A stretch of DNA of 7,873 nt. Origin: an uncultured Clostridia bacterium. GTDB taxonomy: Bacteria; Bacillota; Clostridia; Christensenellales; Borkfalkiaceae. The notes below the pieces were generated by a model, which saw only the letters and a program-made list of their open reading frames with translations, was not told where the DNA came from and ran no database searches. Each line of letters opens with the position of its first letter. Position 1 is the stretch's first letter. Below are positions 1-5,270 of the stretch, in pieces. The stretch is taken from positions 1 through 7,873 of the forward strand of contig CALDMH010000173.1 in the NCBI GenBank assembly GCA_937915565.1, given 5' to 3'. The translations under genes and the position numbers were made by a program.

Positions 1-1
1 T

Positions 2-583
2 TGCGGAACAGTCGTAAAAAAGAACGACGAGGTTTTAACCGTAAAAGAAATAACGTCGCTTTGCATTCGTTTGCCGAACGACGTAAAAGACCTTTCGACG
101 GAGTTTTTTGAAAAATACGCCAAAAACGGCGCGAGTTGTCTCGTTATATCGCCGCCGGCACAAGGGAAAACGACTTTTTTGAGGGATTTGGGGAGAAACT
201 TTTCCGATAAATCGGATAAAAACGTAGTCTTTATAGACGAAAGAGACGAATTTTCGGGAAGCGGCAGGTTTTATCTCGGTAAAAATTCGGACGTATTGAA
301 GTATTCGGATAAAAAATACGGGTTTTCAAACGGAATAAGAACGCTCAATCCGAGCGTTATAGTGTGCGACGAAATAATGACCGACGAAGACGCCGCGTCT
401 TGCGTACAAGCTACCGCCTCGGGGATAAAAGTTCTTGCTTCGGCACATTCCGACAATTTGAAAAACCTTTTAAAAAAGCCGATGTTTTCAAGGATAATTA
501 CTTGTAGAGCGTTTGATTTTTACGTTGAATTGTCTTATGGCGGAAAGACCGTCGTTTATAACGAAAAAGGGGAATTATGCTGA
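2..583 (+). CDS. spoIIIAA: Stage III sporulation protein AA, secretion-type ATPase (5' end outside window)
   Basis: This is the cytoplasmic ATPase thought to energise the SpoIIIA-SpoIIQ channel; it resembles AAA ATPases of type II/IV secretion. The frame is open from the window edge with no stop, so the TTG at 71 is an internal leucine and not the start; about 193 of the roughly 300 residues usual for the family are visible. A P-loop SPPAQGKTT lies at 149-175. Next comes the family motif DERDE (visible residues 79-83), then a Walker B stretch VIVCDE ending at visible residues D123-E124, followed by an AHSDN segment that matches the usual TAHG region. The first glycine of the Walker A motif is serine here, while the GKTT core is intact. 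The C-terminus overlaps the start of spoIIIAB by 7 nt. Family assignment is secure; the motor role is from the literature on Bacillus. Confidence 0.95.
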   Translation, partial: CGTVVKKNDEVLTVKEITSLCIRLPNDVKDLSTEFFEKYAKNGASCLVISPPAQGKTTFLRDLGRNFSDKSDKNVVFIDERDEFSGSGRFYLGKNSDVLKYSDKKYGFSNGIRTLNPSVIVCDEIMTDEDAASCVQATASGIKVLASAHSDNLKNLLKKPMFSRIITCRAFDFYVELSYGGKTVVYNEKGELC

Positions 584-1038
584 AAATCGTAATCGGAATA
601 TTTATCGTGATAGGTTGTTTTTTTGCGGGAGCAAGCTATTCAGTCGTCTACAAAAAAAGAATGAAATTTTACGAATTGCTTTCCGCCTTTAATTCCGAGC
701 TCAAAAGAAATCTCGTTTTTCGCCGAGAAAACGTTTCAACCGTTTTGAAGTCAAAACCCGAATATGCGTTATTTGCCGATATTTATAAAATAATAGCGAA
801 CGAAGGCGAATTTACCAAAATCGAATACCTTACTCCCGATGAAAACGAATACGTTTGCGATTATTTTTCGTCAATCGGGAAAAGGGACGGGGAAGCCGAG
901 GAGCAATTTCTCGATTATAGCGAAGAGGTGATAAAATCCGAAATGGAAAGATGCGCGGTGGATAATAAAAAATATAAAAGTTTGGGAGAAAAGCTCGGTT
1001 TAAGCTTTGGTTTAGTAATTTTCGTTTTGATTTTGTGA
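577..1038 (+). CDS. spoIIIAB: Stage III sporulation protein AB
   Basis: This is a mother-cell membrane component of the SpoIIIA channel, with distant likeness to the GspF platform proteins of type II secretion. The 153 residues (171 in B. subtilis) begin with a membrane segment at about 3-22, continue with a charged helical region (FNSELKRNL, residues about 38-46, is typical), and end in a second hydrophobic segment at about 138-153 preceded by KYKSLGEKLG, which matches the family C-terminus. The ATG at 577 is preceded by AAAAGGGG (565-572), a good ribosome binding site, and overlaps the end of spoIIIAA by 7 nt, so translation of the two is probably coupled. No truncation or odd residues are apparent. 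Confidence 0.95.
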   Translation: MLKIVIGIFIVIGCFFAGASYSVVYKKRMKFYELLSAFNSELKRNLVFRRENVSTVLKSKPEYALFADIYKIIANEGEFTKIEYLTPDENEYVCDYFSSIGKRDGEAEEQFLDYSEEVIKSEMERCAVDNKKYKSLGEKLGLSFGLVIFVLIL

Positions 1039-1044
1039 GAAAAT

Positions 1045-1242
1045 ATGGGGATAGAAATTATTTTTAAGCTTGCCGCAATAGGTATTCTTATCGCGGTGAT
1101 ATGTCAGATTTTAAAAAAGTCGGGCAACGACGATATTGCCACGCTCGTTGCTCTTGCCGGCCTGATTATCGCCTTGACGCTCGTTATCGGTATGATAAGC
1201 GACCTGTTTGCCTCGATAAAGGATATTTTCGATTTGTATTGA
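1045..1242 (+). CDS. spoIIIAC: Stage III sporulation protein AC
   Basis: This is a very small integral membrane protein of the SpoIIIA complex. The 65 residues form two membrane helices at about 5-23 and 33-52, joined by a polar loop with KKSGNDD, which corresponds to the KQAGREE type of loop in known SpoIIIAC. The end ISDLF followed by a short amphipathic tail is characteristic, and the length equals the family norm. The gene starts 6 nt after the spoIIIAB stop. No strong Shine-Dalgarno sequence is seen, so it may depend on coupling from the upstream gene. The tail-to-head order with spoIIIAD is the usual one. Confidence 0.95.
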   Translation: MGIEIIFKLAAIGILIAVICQILKKSGNDDIATLVALAGLIIALTLVIGMISDLFASIKDIFDLY

Positions 1243-1259
1243 AGGAAAGCAATGCGCCT

Positions 1260-1643
1260 ATGGATATTTATAAAATTGTGGCGATAGGGCTTATTTCGGT
1301 AATTCTCGTCGTGTATTTAAAAAGCGTAAATTCGGAAATCGCAGTTATAGCCGGCGTCGCAAGCGGAATTTTAATAATAATTCTTTCTCTTTCTTACGTT
1401 AAGGAATTTATATCCTTCTTCTCGGAAATCGCAAACGAGGGCGGAATCGAAAAGAGCGTGTTCAAGCTTACGCTTAAAATAATAGCAATATCTTATCTTA
1501 TAGAGTTTTCGAGCGGCGTTGCGACGGACTTCGGACAAAGCGCGTTGGGGGAGAAAATTCAGTTTGCCGGCAAGCTTATAATGATAACTCTTGCGATGCC
1601 TTTGATTCGCGATATGATTCAGGCGGTGGTGGGAATTTTATGA
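1260..1643 (+). CDS. spoIIIAD: Stage III sporulation protein AD
   Basis: This is a multi-spanning membrane protein of the SpoIIIA channel, 127 residues here against 133 in B. subtilis. The start was placed at the ATG at 1260 (MDIYKIVAIG), because the N-terminus then matches the family and AAGGAA (1242-1247) lies upstream. The frame is also open back to 1101, but that extension is Arg/Cys-rich and is a shadow of spoIIIAC. Membrane segments are seen at about 4-20, 27-46 and 103-118, with a possible further one at 70-84. The stretch EIANEGGIEKSVFKLTLKII (residues 56-75) and the C-terminal PLIRDMIQAVVGIL are typical. The stop overlaps the spoIIIAE start in an ATGA arrangement. Confidence 0.93.
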   Translation: MDIYKIVAIGLISVILVVYLKSVNSEIAVIAGVASGILIIILSLSYVKEFISFFSEIANEGGIEKSVFKLTLKIIAISYLIEFSSGVATDFGQSALGEKIQFAGKLIMITLAMPLIRDMIQAVVGIL

Positions 1644-2821
1644 GAAAACGCGTCGTAATGGTTTTTATAATCGCCGTATTTATAAGCTTTTTTTCAACAA
1701 ATTACATTTTTGCGAAAGCACAATCGGAAAGCGATGGCGAGAAAGATTTTGCCACGGTCACCGACGAAATTTATAACGAACTGAATACCGAAGAGATAGA
1801 AAAATATTTCAACGATTTAATACCTCCGTTTGCAAAAAGCGGAAATTTAAAGGATTTTATCGGGGCGATGATAAACGGGCAAAGCGAGAATTACGACACG
1901 ATATTTAAGTACGTGTTCTCGATTCTGACAAGCGGTTTTAAAGAACAACTTCCGGCATTCGTTTCCTTATTCGTCCTTATAGTATTTGCGTCGCTCGTTA
2001 AGCTTATAAGCCCGTCGGACAAGCTCGGCGACGTCAGCGAACTTGCCAATTTTGCCATTTTTACGGCAATAATTTGCATTGTGGCGGGAATCGTTTACGG
2101 AACTATATCCAAAGCCGAAGCCACGCTTGACAAATTGTCCGGCTTTATCGAGGCCGTTTATCCTGTGGTTATGACGTTGACCGTAGCTTGCGGAGCAAAC
2201 AATGCCGCCGCCAGCGTTACGCCCACGGCTTTATTTATATCGGATACGGTTATAATTCTCGTAAAGACAATCGTTTTTCCGATTATCGTTTTAATGCTTG
2301 TCGTATCCATCGTTTCAAATCTGAATAAATCAATAAAATTAAAGAATTTATTTGGATTTTTATCAAGTTTTCTGAAATGGTCGATAGGCCTTTTCACGGT
2401 GATTTTTTCGGTGTTTTTAGGGCTTAACGGACTAAACGCCAAAAGTCTTGACGGACTTGGATTTAAAACCGCTAAATACACGGTCGGGACGACTTTACCG
2501 CTTGTCGGAGGAGTCGTCGGCGAGGGAATGAATATGATTATCGCTTCGGCGGCGATTATAAAAAACGCTTTCGGCGCGTTTGCCGTTCTTATCGTTTTTT
2601 CGGTCGTTCTTGCTCCGGTTGCGGAAATTATCGTTTTAACGCTCGTCTTGAAACTAATAGCCGCCGTTACCGAGCCGTTTTCGGACGGAAGAACGGGGGA
2701 ATTTATTACGAGCGGAATAACGATTATCAATTTTATAATTGCCGCGCTCGTTATCGTAGCGTTTATGTACGTCGTTACGTTCGTTGCGATAATATGTTGC
2801 GCCCAATACGTTTTTGCGTGA
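1640..2821 (+). CDS. spoIIIAE: Stage III sporulation protein AE
   Basis: This is the large polytopic membrane protein of the SpoIIIA channel, 393 residues against 399 in B. subtilis. A signal-like hydrophobic segment occupies residues about 5-26 and is followed by a polar region (about 27-85) expected on the outer side of the mother-cell membrane. From about residue 88 onward there are roughly seven or eight membrane spans. Conserved-looking landmarks include ACGANNAAASVTPT (about residues 183-196), SIKLKNLFGFLSSFLKW (about 231-247), and GGVVGEGMNMIIAS in the second half. The start overlaps the spoIIIAD stop as ATGA, and the next gene begins one base after its stop. Span topology is inferred from hydrophobicity read by eye. 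Confidence 0.95.
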   Translation: MRKRVVMVFIIAVFISFFSTNYIFAKAQSESDGEKDFATVTDEIYNELNTEEIEKYFNDLIPPFAKSGNLKDFIGAMINGQSENYDTIFKYVFSILTSGFKEQLPAFVSLFVLIVFASLVKLISPSDKLGDVSELANFAIFTAIICIVAGIVYGTISKAEATLDKLSGFIEAVYPVVMTLTVACGANNAAASVTPTALFISDTVIILVKTIVFPIIVLMLVVSIVSNLNKSIKLKNLFGFLSSFLKWSIGLFTVIFSVFLGLNGLNAKSLDGLGFKTAKYTVGTTLPLVGGVVGEGMNMIIASAAIIKNAFGAFAVLIVFSVVLAPVAEIIVLTLVLKLIAAVTEPFSDGRTGEFITSGITIINFIIAALVIVAFMYVVTFVAIICCAQYVFA

Positions 2822-2822
2822 A

Positions 2823-3290
2823 ATGAAAGCTTATTTAATTTCGATTTTCATAACGGTGATATTGATTTCTCTGACAAGGCTTGTTTTGCCGAAGGGAAAA
2901 ATTTCCGCCGCTGCGACGGGCGTTTTGTCGTTTGCGATGATATTTTGCTTTTTAAAACCTATCGGTTCGCTTTCTTTCGGCGAGTTTTTCCCCGAAAAGA
3001 CAGAGGAAGAATCGCTTGAAATGGAGAACTTGGAAGCGTTTAACCGATACGTTGACAGAAACCTCGAAGCATATTACGCTTCGGCGTTTAAGGAGACGCT
3101 TAAAAAAGACGATTTGATATGCGAAAAAGTAAATGTCGAAATATGTGATAAAAAAATCGTAAAAACGGAAATTTATTTGAGTAATCCGGTTATCGACGAA
3201 AAATACGAGCATATAAATATTAACGTAATAACCGATTACGTCGCGAAATTACTCGGGCTTGAAAGAGAGGTTTTAACCGTATATGGATAG
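2823..3290 (+). CDS. spoIIIAF: Stage III sporulation protein AF
   Basis: This SpoIIIA subunit is predicted to be anchored in the mother-cell membrane with a soluble domain in the intermembrane space. With the ATG at 2823 it is 155 residues, shorter than the roughly 206 of B. subtilis. Two membrane helices (about 4-22 and 29-46) flank a short loop with LVLPKGKI, and the LKPIGSL end of helix two matches the family. A soluble alpha/beta domain follows (about 60-155), ending in ITDYVAKLLGL. An in-frame TTG at 2814, inside spoIIIAE, would add three residues; ATG is preferred. No clear Shine-Dalgarno sequence is present, so translation probably couples to spoIIIAE. The gene overlaps spoIIIAG by 8 nt. 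Confidence 0.92.
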   Translation: MKAYLISIFITVILISLTRLVLPKGKISAAATGVLSFAMIFCFLKPIGSLSFGEFFPEKTEEESLEMENLEAFNRYVDRNLEAYYASAFKETLKKDDLICEKVNVEICDKKIVKTEIYLSNPVIDEKYEHININVITDYVAKLLGLEREVLTVYG

Positions 3291-3753
3291 CGCACCGTTA
3301 AAAAAAATCAAAAAGGAATACGTCGTTGCGGCGATTTTGTTCGTTATAGTTATCGCGGTCGTTTTTTTCACCTTCAACGGAAAAGGAACGGAGGAAACGA
3401 AAACCGACACCGAATATTACGTTGCCGCGCTTGAAAAAAAACTTGAAAAAGCTATTTCCGGAATTGACGGAATAAAAAAGGTAAACGTTGTGATTTCGGT
3501 TTCCGGCGCGGTTGAAAAGCTTTATCAAACCGACGAAAAGAGCGTTACGGAAAACGGAAAGACGACCGTTACGACTTCCACCGTTTTTTCGGGCGGAAAA
3601 CCCGTTCAGATAGGCGAAAAATATCCTGAAATAACGGGAATACTCGTAGTTTGTAAAGGAGCGAACAGCGTTACGGATAAAATGAACGTTTTAGACGCCG
3701 TAACCGCCGTTTTCGACGTTTCCTGCGATAAAATCAGGATAATCCCTCAATAA
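3283..3753 (+). CDS. spoIIIAG: Stage III sporulation protein AG, ring-forming subunit
   Basis: SpoIIIAG forms a large oligomeric ring in the intermembrane space between mother cell and forespore. The 156 residues (229 in B. subtilis) comprise a short basic cytoplasmic tail, one membrane helix at about 13-31, and a ring-building-motif domain split in two: residues about 45-75 (ALEKKLEKAISGIDGIKKV, then a strand) and about 115-155 (PEITGILVVCKGA, helix, strand). Between them, residues about 77-114 (T/S/G/K-rich, DEKSVTENGKTTVTT) correspond to the beta-strand insertion that distinguishes SpoIIIAG from plain ring-building domains. The ATG overlaps the spoIIIAF stop by 8 nt, with GAGAGG (3265-3270) upstream. 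The linker after the membrane helix is short, which explains much of the reduced length. Confidence 0.95.
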   Translation: MDSAPLKKIKKEYVVAAILFVIVIAVVFFTFNGKGTEETKTDTEYYVAALEKKLEKAISGIDGIKKVNVVISVSGAVEKLYQTDEKSVTENGKTTVTTSTVFSGGKPVQIGEKYPEITGILVVCKGANSVTDKMNVLDAVTAVFDVSCDKIRIIPQ

Positions 3754-3764
3754 TCGATAAAAGC

Positions 3765-3781
3765 TGCGTAAAACGCATTTT
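3765..3781 (+). terminator. Weak hairpin between spoIIIAG and spoIIIAH
   Basis: A 5-bp stem TGCGT/ACGCA with a 3-nt AAA loop (3765-3777) is followed by TTTT (3778-3781). Past one C/T mismatch the flanks AAG/TTT can pair further. This is too weak to call a firm terminator; it may only partly attenuate transcription, or act as an RNA processing or stabilising element ahead of spoIIIAH. Confidence 0.25.
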
Positions 3782-3795
3782 ATAAAAACCATAAG

Positions 3796-3802
3796 AAAGG
3801 AG
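3796..3802 (+). promoter_or_regulatory. Strong ribosome binding site of spoIIIAH
   Basis: AAAGGAG sits 8 nt before the ATG at 3811. It is the best Shine-Dalgarno match within the spoIIIA operon, where most genes rely on overlaps. It fixes the spoIIIAH start. Confidence 0.75.
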
Positions 3803-3810
3803 TTAAAATT

Positions 3811-4284
3811 ATGTCAAAAAAGAAAAAAATTATCGTTCTGTCCTGTATGATTGCCTTGCTTGTAACAACGGCGGTTCTCAACTTCGTCTTTGCTCAATCC
3901 GTTTCGGCGGGGAACGACGCAACGCCCACCGCAAGCTATTTCTCCGAAGTTAAAAACACGAGAAACACTTCGAGAAACAAACAACTTGCCCAGATAGACG
4001 AGATAATTTCTTCCGGCGAAGAAAACGCAGACGCCAAAAAAGAGGCTCTTGCTATGAAACTTAAACTTTCCAAGATAATGGAACAGGAAAACCTTCTTGA
4101 AAATCTTATCAAAGCCAAAGGTTACGACGAAGTTGCGGTTACCATAGGAATGAGCTCCGATAACGTCAGCATCATCGTAAAAGACGCCGATTTCGACCAG
4201 GACGACGCTATATTGATATACACGATATGCGCGAACGAAGTTAAAGCTTCGCCCGATAACGTCTACATACAGGCGATTTCCTGA
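3811..4284 (+). CDS. spoIIIAH: Stage III sporulation protein AH, SpoIIQ-interacting channel subunit
   Basis: SpoIIIAH is the mother-cell protein whose extracellular YscJ/FliF-like domain binds forespore SpoIIQ across the septum. It has 157 residues (218 in B. subtilis): a lysine-rich start, a membrane helix at about 7-27, a helical, charged stretch at about 45-100 (KNTRNTSRNKQLAQIDEII and an EN-rich coiled segment), and a C-terminal ring-building domain at about 95-157 with ENLIKAKGYDEVAVTIG and SPDNVYIQAIS, both close to family patterns. The ribosome binding site is strong (AAAGGAG, 3796-3802, 8 nt from the ATG). Unlike the rest of the operon, the gene is separated from its upstream neighbour by 57 nt, so it can be translated independently. 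The shortening lies in the linker. Confidence 0.96.
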   Translation: MSKKKKIIVLSCMIALLVTTAVLNFVFAQSVSAGNDATPTASYFSEVKNTRNTSRNKQLAQIDEIISSGEENADAKKEALAMKLKLSKIMEQENLLENLIKAKGYDEVAVTIGMSSDNVSIIVKDADFDQDDAILIYTICANEVKASPDNVYIQAIS

Positions 4285-4312
4285 TTGATTTGATTTAATT
4301 TCAGAAAAACGC

Positions 4313-4341
4313 TTTTCAAAACTAAAAAAATATGCTATAAT
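4313..4341 (+). promoter_or_regulatory. Sigma-A-type promoter for the asp23/yqhY gene
   Basis: A perfect -10 hexamer TATAAT (4336-4341) carries the extended TG motif one base upstream (TGC, 4333-4335). A -35-like TTTTCA (4313-4318, four of six matching TTGACA) lies at the optimal 17-nt spacing. Transcription would begin near 4348, giving a leader of about 37 nt before the GTG. No convincing terminator separates it from spoIIIAH. The promoter probably lets asp23 be expressed in growing cells independently of the sporulation operon; that use is an inference. Confidence 0.75.
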
Positions 4342-4358
4342 ACTTAAAAAGTATTATA
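4336..4358. repeat. Perfect inverted repeat covering the -10 box and start site of asp23
   Basis: The left arm TATAATACTT (4336-4345) and right arm AAGTATTATA (4349-4358) are exact reverse complements around AAA (4346-4348). The left arm begins with the -10 hexamer itself, and the predicted transcription start falls at the centre. The symmetry, size and position suit an operator for a dimeric repressor. Chance is possible in A+T-rich DNA, but ten exact pairs exactly on a promoter make it noteworthy. The regulator, if any, is not in this window. Confidence 0.55.
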
Positions 4359-4370
4359 CGCCTTGCGGCG
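4359..4370 (+). other. Small G+C hairpin in the asp23 leader
   Basis: CGCC (4359-4362) can pair with GGCG (4367-4370) around a TTGC loop. It directly abuts the right arm of the upstream palindrome and ends 4 nt before the GAGG ribosome binding site (4375-4378). It may stabilise the 5' end of the mRNA or tune translation. Four base pairs are weak evidence. Confidence 0.3.
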
Positions 4371-4384
4371 AACCGAGGTTTAAG

Positions 4385-4738
4385 GTGGCAGATTTTAAAA
4401 ATAACGTTTCCGAAAAAAAAGGCAAAGTAATTTACAATATCGGCATAGTCAAGGGTATTGTAAGGCTTGCGGTTGAAGACGTTCCGGGCGTTGCCATTCA
4501 GTCGAAAAAAAGAACTGTTAAAAAGAGTACGGACGGAATAAAGGTCGATTGTGCTAACGGTCTTATAAACGTTGCGGTTACCGTCGACGTTTACTACGGC
4601 TACGGCATATCCGACGTGGCTTACGATATTCAGCGCAATATCAAGCACAGCGTCGAATCTATGTCGAAATACAAAATCGGCACAATCGACGTAAAGGTCA
4701 ACGGAGTGATTTTCTCCGACGAAAATGCCGCGATTTGA
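4385..4738 (+). CDS. yqhY: Asp23/Gls24 family protein (YqhY type)
   Basis: This is a small alkaline-shock/Gls24 family protein of 117 residues. In Bacillus the equivalent yqhY lies just upstream of nusB, as here, and is linked to acetyl-CoA carboxylase and lipid homeostasis; other members are membrane-anchored envelope stress proteins. The sequence shows the family architecture: a short polar N-terminus, a helix leading to VRLAVEDVPGVAIQS (residues about 26-40), strands with INVAVTVDVYYGYGISDVAYDIQRNI (split across about 59-84), a helix, and a final strand IGTIDVKVNGVIF. The start is GTG at 4385 with GAGG (4375-4378) at 6-nt spacing. No membrane segment is present. The gene has its own promoter and terminator, and the accB-accC genes that precede yqhY in Bacillus are absent. 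The exact role here is unknown. Confidence 0.9.
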   Translation: MADFKNNVSEKKGKVIYNIGIVKGIVRLAVEDVPGVAIQSKKRTVKKSTDGIKVDCANGLINVAVTVDVYYGYGISDVAYDIQRNIKHSVESMSKYKIGTIDVKVNGVIFSDENAAI

Positions 4739-4748
4739 GCGGTAAATA

Positions 4749-4760
4749 AGTTTTTTAACA
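4749..4760 (+). promoter_or_regulatory. boxA-like stretch ahead of the nusB leader hairpins
   Basis: The 12 bases ending in TTTTTTAACA match 9 of 12 positions of the ribosomal-operon boxA (TGCTCTTTAACA), the RNA element bound by NusB with ribosomal protein S10. It lies directly 5' of a terminator hairpin and about 110 nt before nusB. The run of six T makes the match low in information, so the call is tentative. Confidence 0.25.
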
Positions 4761-4800
4761 GCCGTTAGGGATAAATTCTCTAACGGCAAAACCATTTTTT
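4761..4800 (+). terminator. Intrinsic terminator after asp23, ahead of nusB
   Basis: The arms GCCGTTAG (4761-4768) and CTAACGGC (4780-4787) pair perfectly. Three more inner pairs, including one G-U, leave a TAAAT loop. After AAAACCA comes a six-T tract (4795-4800). The stem is strong, but the T-tract starts seven bases after it, so efficiency may be moderate and it could work as an attenuator in front of nusB. The opposite strand has no T-tract in the right place. Confidence 0.65.
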
Positions 4801-4809
4801 AGAACAATC

Positions 4810-4838
4810 GCCGGATATAATCCGAAGCCTTATCCGGC
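4810..4838 (+). other. Second hairpin in the nusB leader, containing a -10-like TATAAT
   Basis: GCCGGATA (4810-4817) and TATCCGGC (4831-4838) are exact complements around a 13-nt loop. It is not followed by a T-tract, so it is not a terminator. TATAAT (4816-4821) lies at the inner edge of the left arm and could be a -10 box for the nusB operon, but no good -35 is found at 16-18 nt, only A/T-rich sequence. Downstream lie AAAGAGGAG (4844-4852), which has no start codon behind it, and the true nusB ribosome binding site. Confidence 0.45.
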
Positions 4839-4870
4839 ACGCGAAAGAGGAGTTACACGAGAGAGGATTT

Positions 4871-5269
4871 ATGAGAAGAGATTCGAGAGAAGCGGTTTAC
4901 AAAATTTTATACGCGGATTTATTTTACGAGAACGACGAGGATTTTGAAAAAGAAACGATGGATGGGGGTAACCTTTCCGAAGACGACAGAAGTTTTGCGA
5001 ACGCTCTTCTTTCAACCGTTAAAGAACACAAAAGCGAAATCGAGGAAATTATCGAAAAGCACGCGCGCGGTTATAGCTTCGAGCGTATTTTTTCGACCGA
5101 TAAGTGCGCTTTGTACGTTGCGGTTGCCGAATTAAAATATTTCGGCGATATTCCGCCAGTCGTATCGATAGACGAGGCTCTTTCGCTTGTCAGGAAGTTT
5201 TCAACGGAAGAAAGCCTTAATTTCGTCAACGGAATTCTCGCTTCGGTGAAGAAGGAATTGGAGGCGTGA
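4871..5269 (+). CDS. nusB: Transcription antitermination factor NusB
   Basis: NusB is an RNA-binding all-helical protein that, with ribosomal protein S10 (NusE), binds boxA of rRNA leaders and prevents premature termination. The 132 residues match the family length. The N-terminus RRDSREAVYKILYADLF corresponds to the usual R..ARe.A...Ly..e pattern. The C-terminal half carries ILYxAxxE-like sequence (CALYVAVAELKYFGDIPPVV), then SIDEALSLVRKFS and the signature SLNFVNGILASV, which fits FVNGVL in other NusB. GAGAGG (4861-4866) lies 4 nt before the ATG. It is the first gene of the second operon, with a structured leader of about 130 nt. The folD start follows its stop after one base. Confidence 0.95.
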   Translation: MRRDSREAVYKILYADLFYENDEDFEKETMDGGNLSEDDRSFANALLSTVKEHKSEIEEIIEKHARGYSFERIFSTDKCALYVAVAELKYFGDIPPVVSIDEALSLVRKFSTEESLNFVNGILASVKKELEA

Positions 5270-5270
5270 T

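Noticed and set aside
71..583. TTG at 71 as the start of spoIIIAA
   Set aside because: The frame is open back to base 2 with plausible SpoIIIAA sequence, and the family has a large N-terminal domain; the gene simply enters from outside the window.
1101..1259. N-terminal extension of spoIIIAD by 53 residues
   Set aside because: It overlaps spoIIIAC in another frame, is Arg/Cys-rich and lacks family similarity; the ATG at 1260 gives the normal SpoIIIAD N-terminus.
2158..2730. 190-codon open frame on the minus strand inside spoIIIAE
   Set aside because: It is antisense to a clear membrane protein, has no recognisable domain and no separate upstream signals; a shadow frame.
3781..3786. TATAAA as a -10 box for spoIIIAH
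   Set aside because: No -35-like sequence at 16-18 nt upstream, and the gene is in the middle of a known operon.
4304..4317. GAAAA/TTTTC hairpin after spoIIIAH as a terminator
   Set aside because: Only five A-T-rich pairs with no clean T-tract; it overlaps the -35 region of the asp23 promoter and is probably chance.
4336..4358. Divergent promoter on the minus strand from the mirrored TATAAT
   Set aside because: No -35 match at the proper distance and no minus-strand gene upstream to be driven by it.
4322..4795. 157-codon open frame on the minus strand across asp23
   Set aside because: It covers the promoter, coding region and terminator of a recognised family member and has no family similarity of its own.
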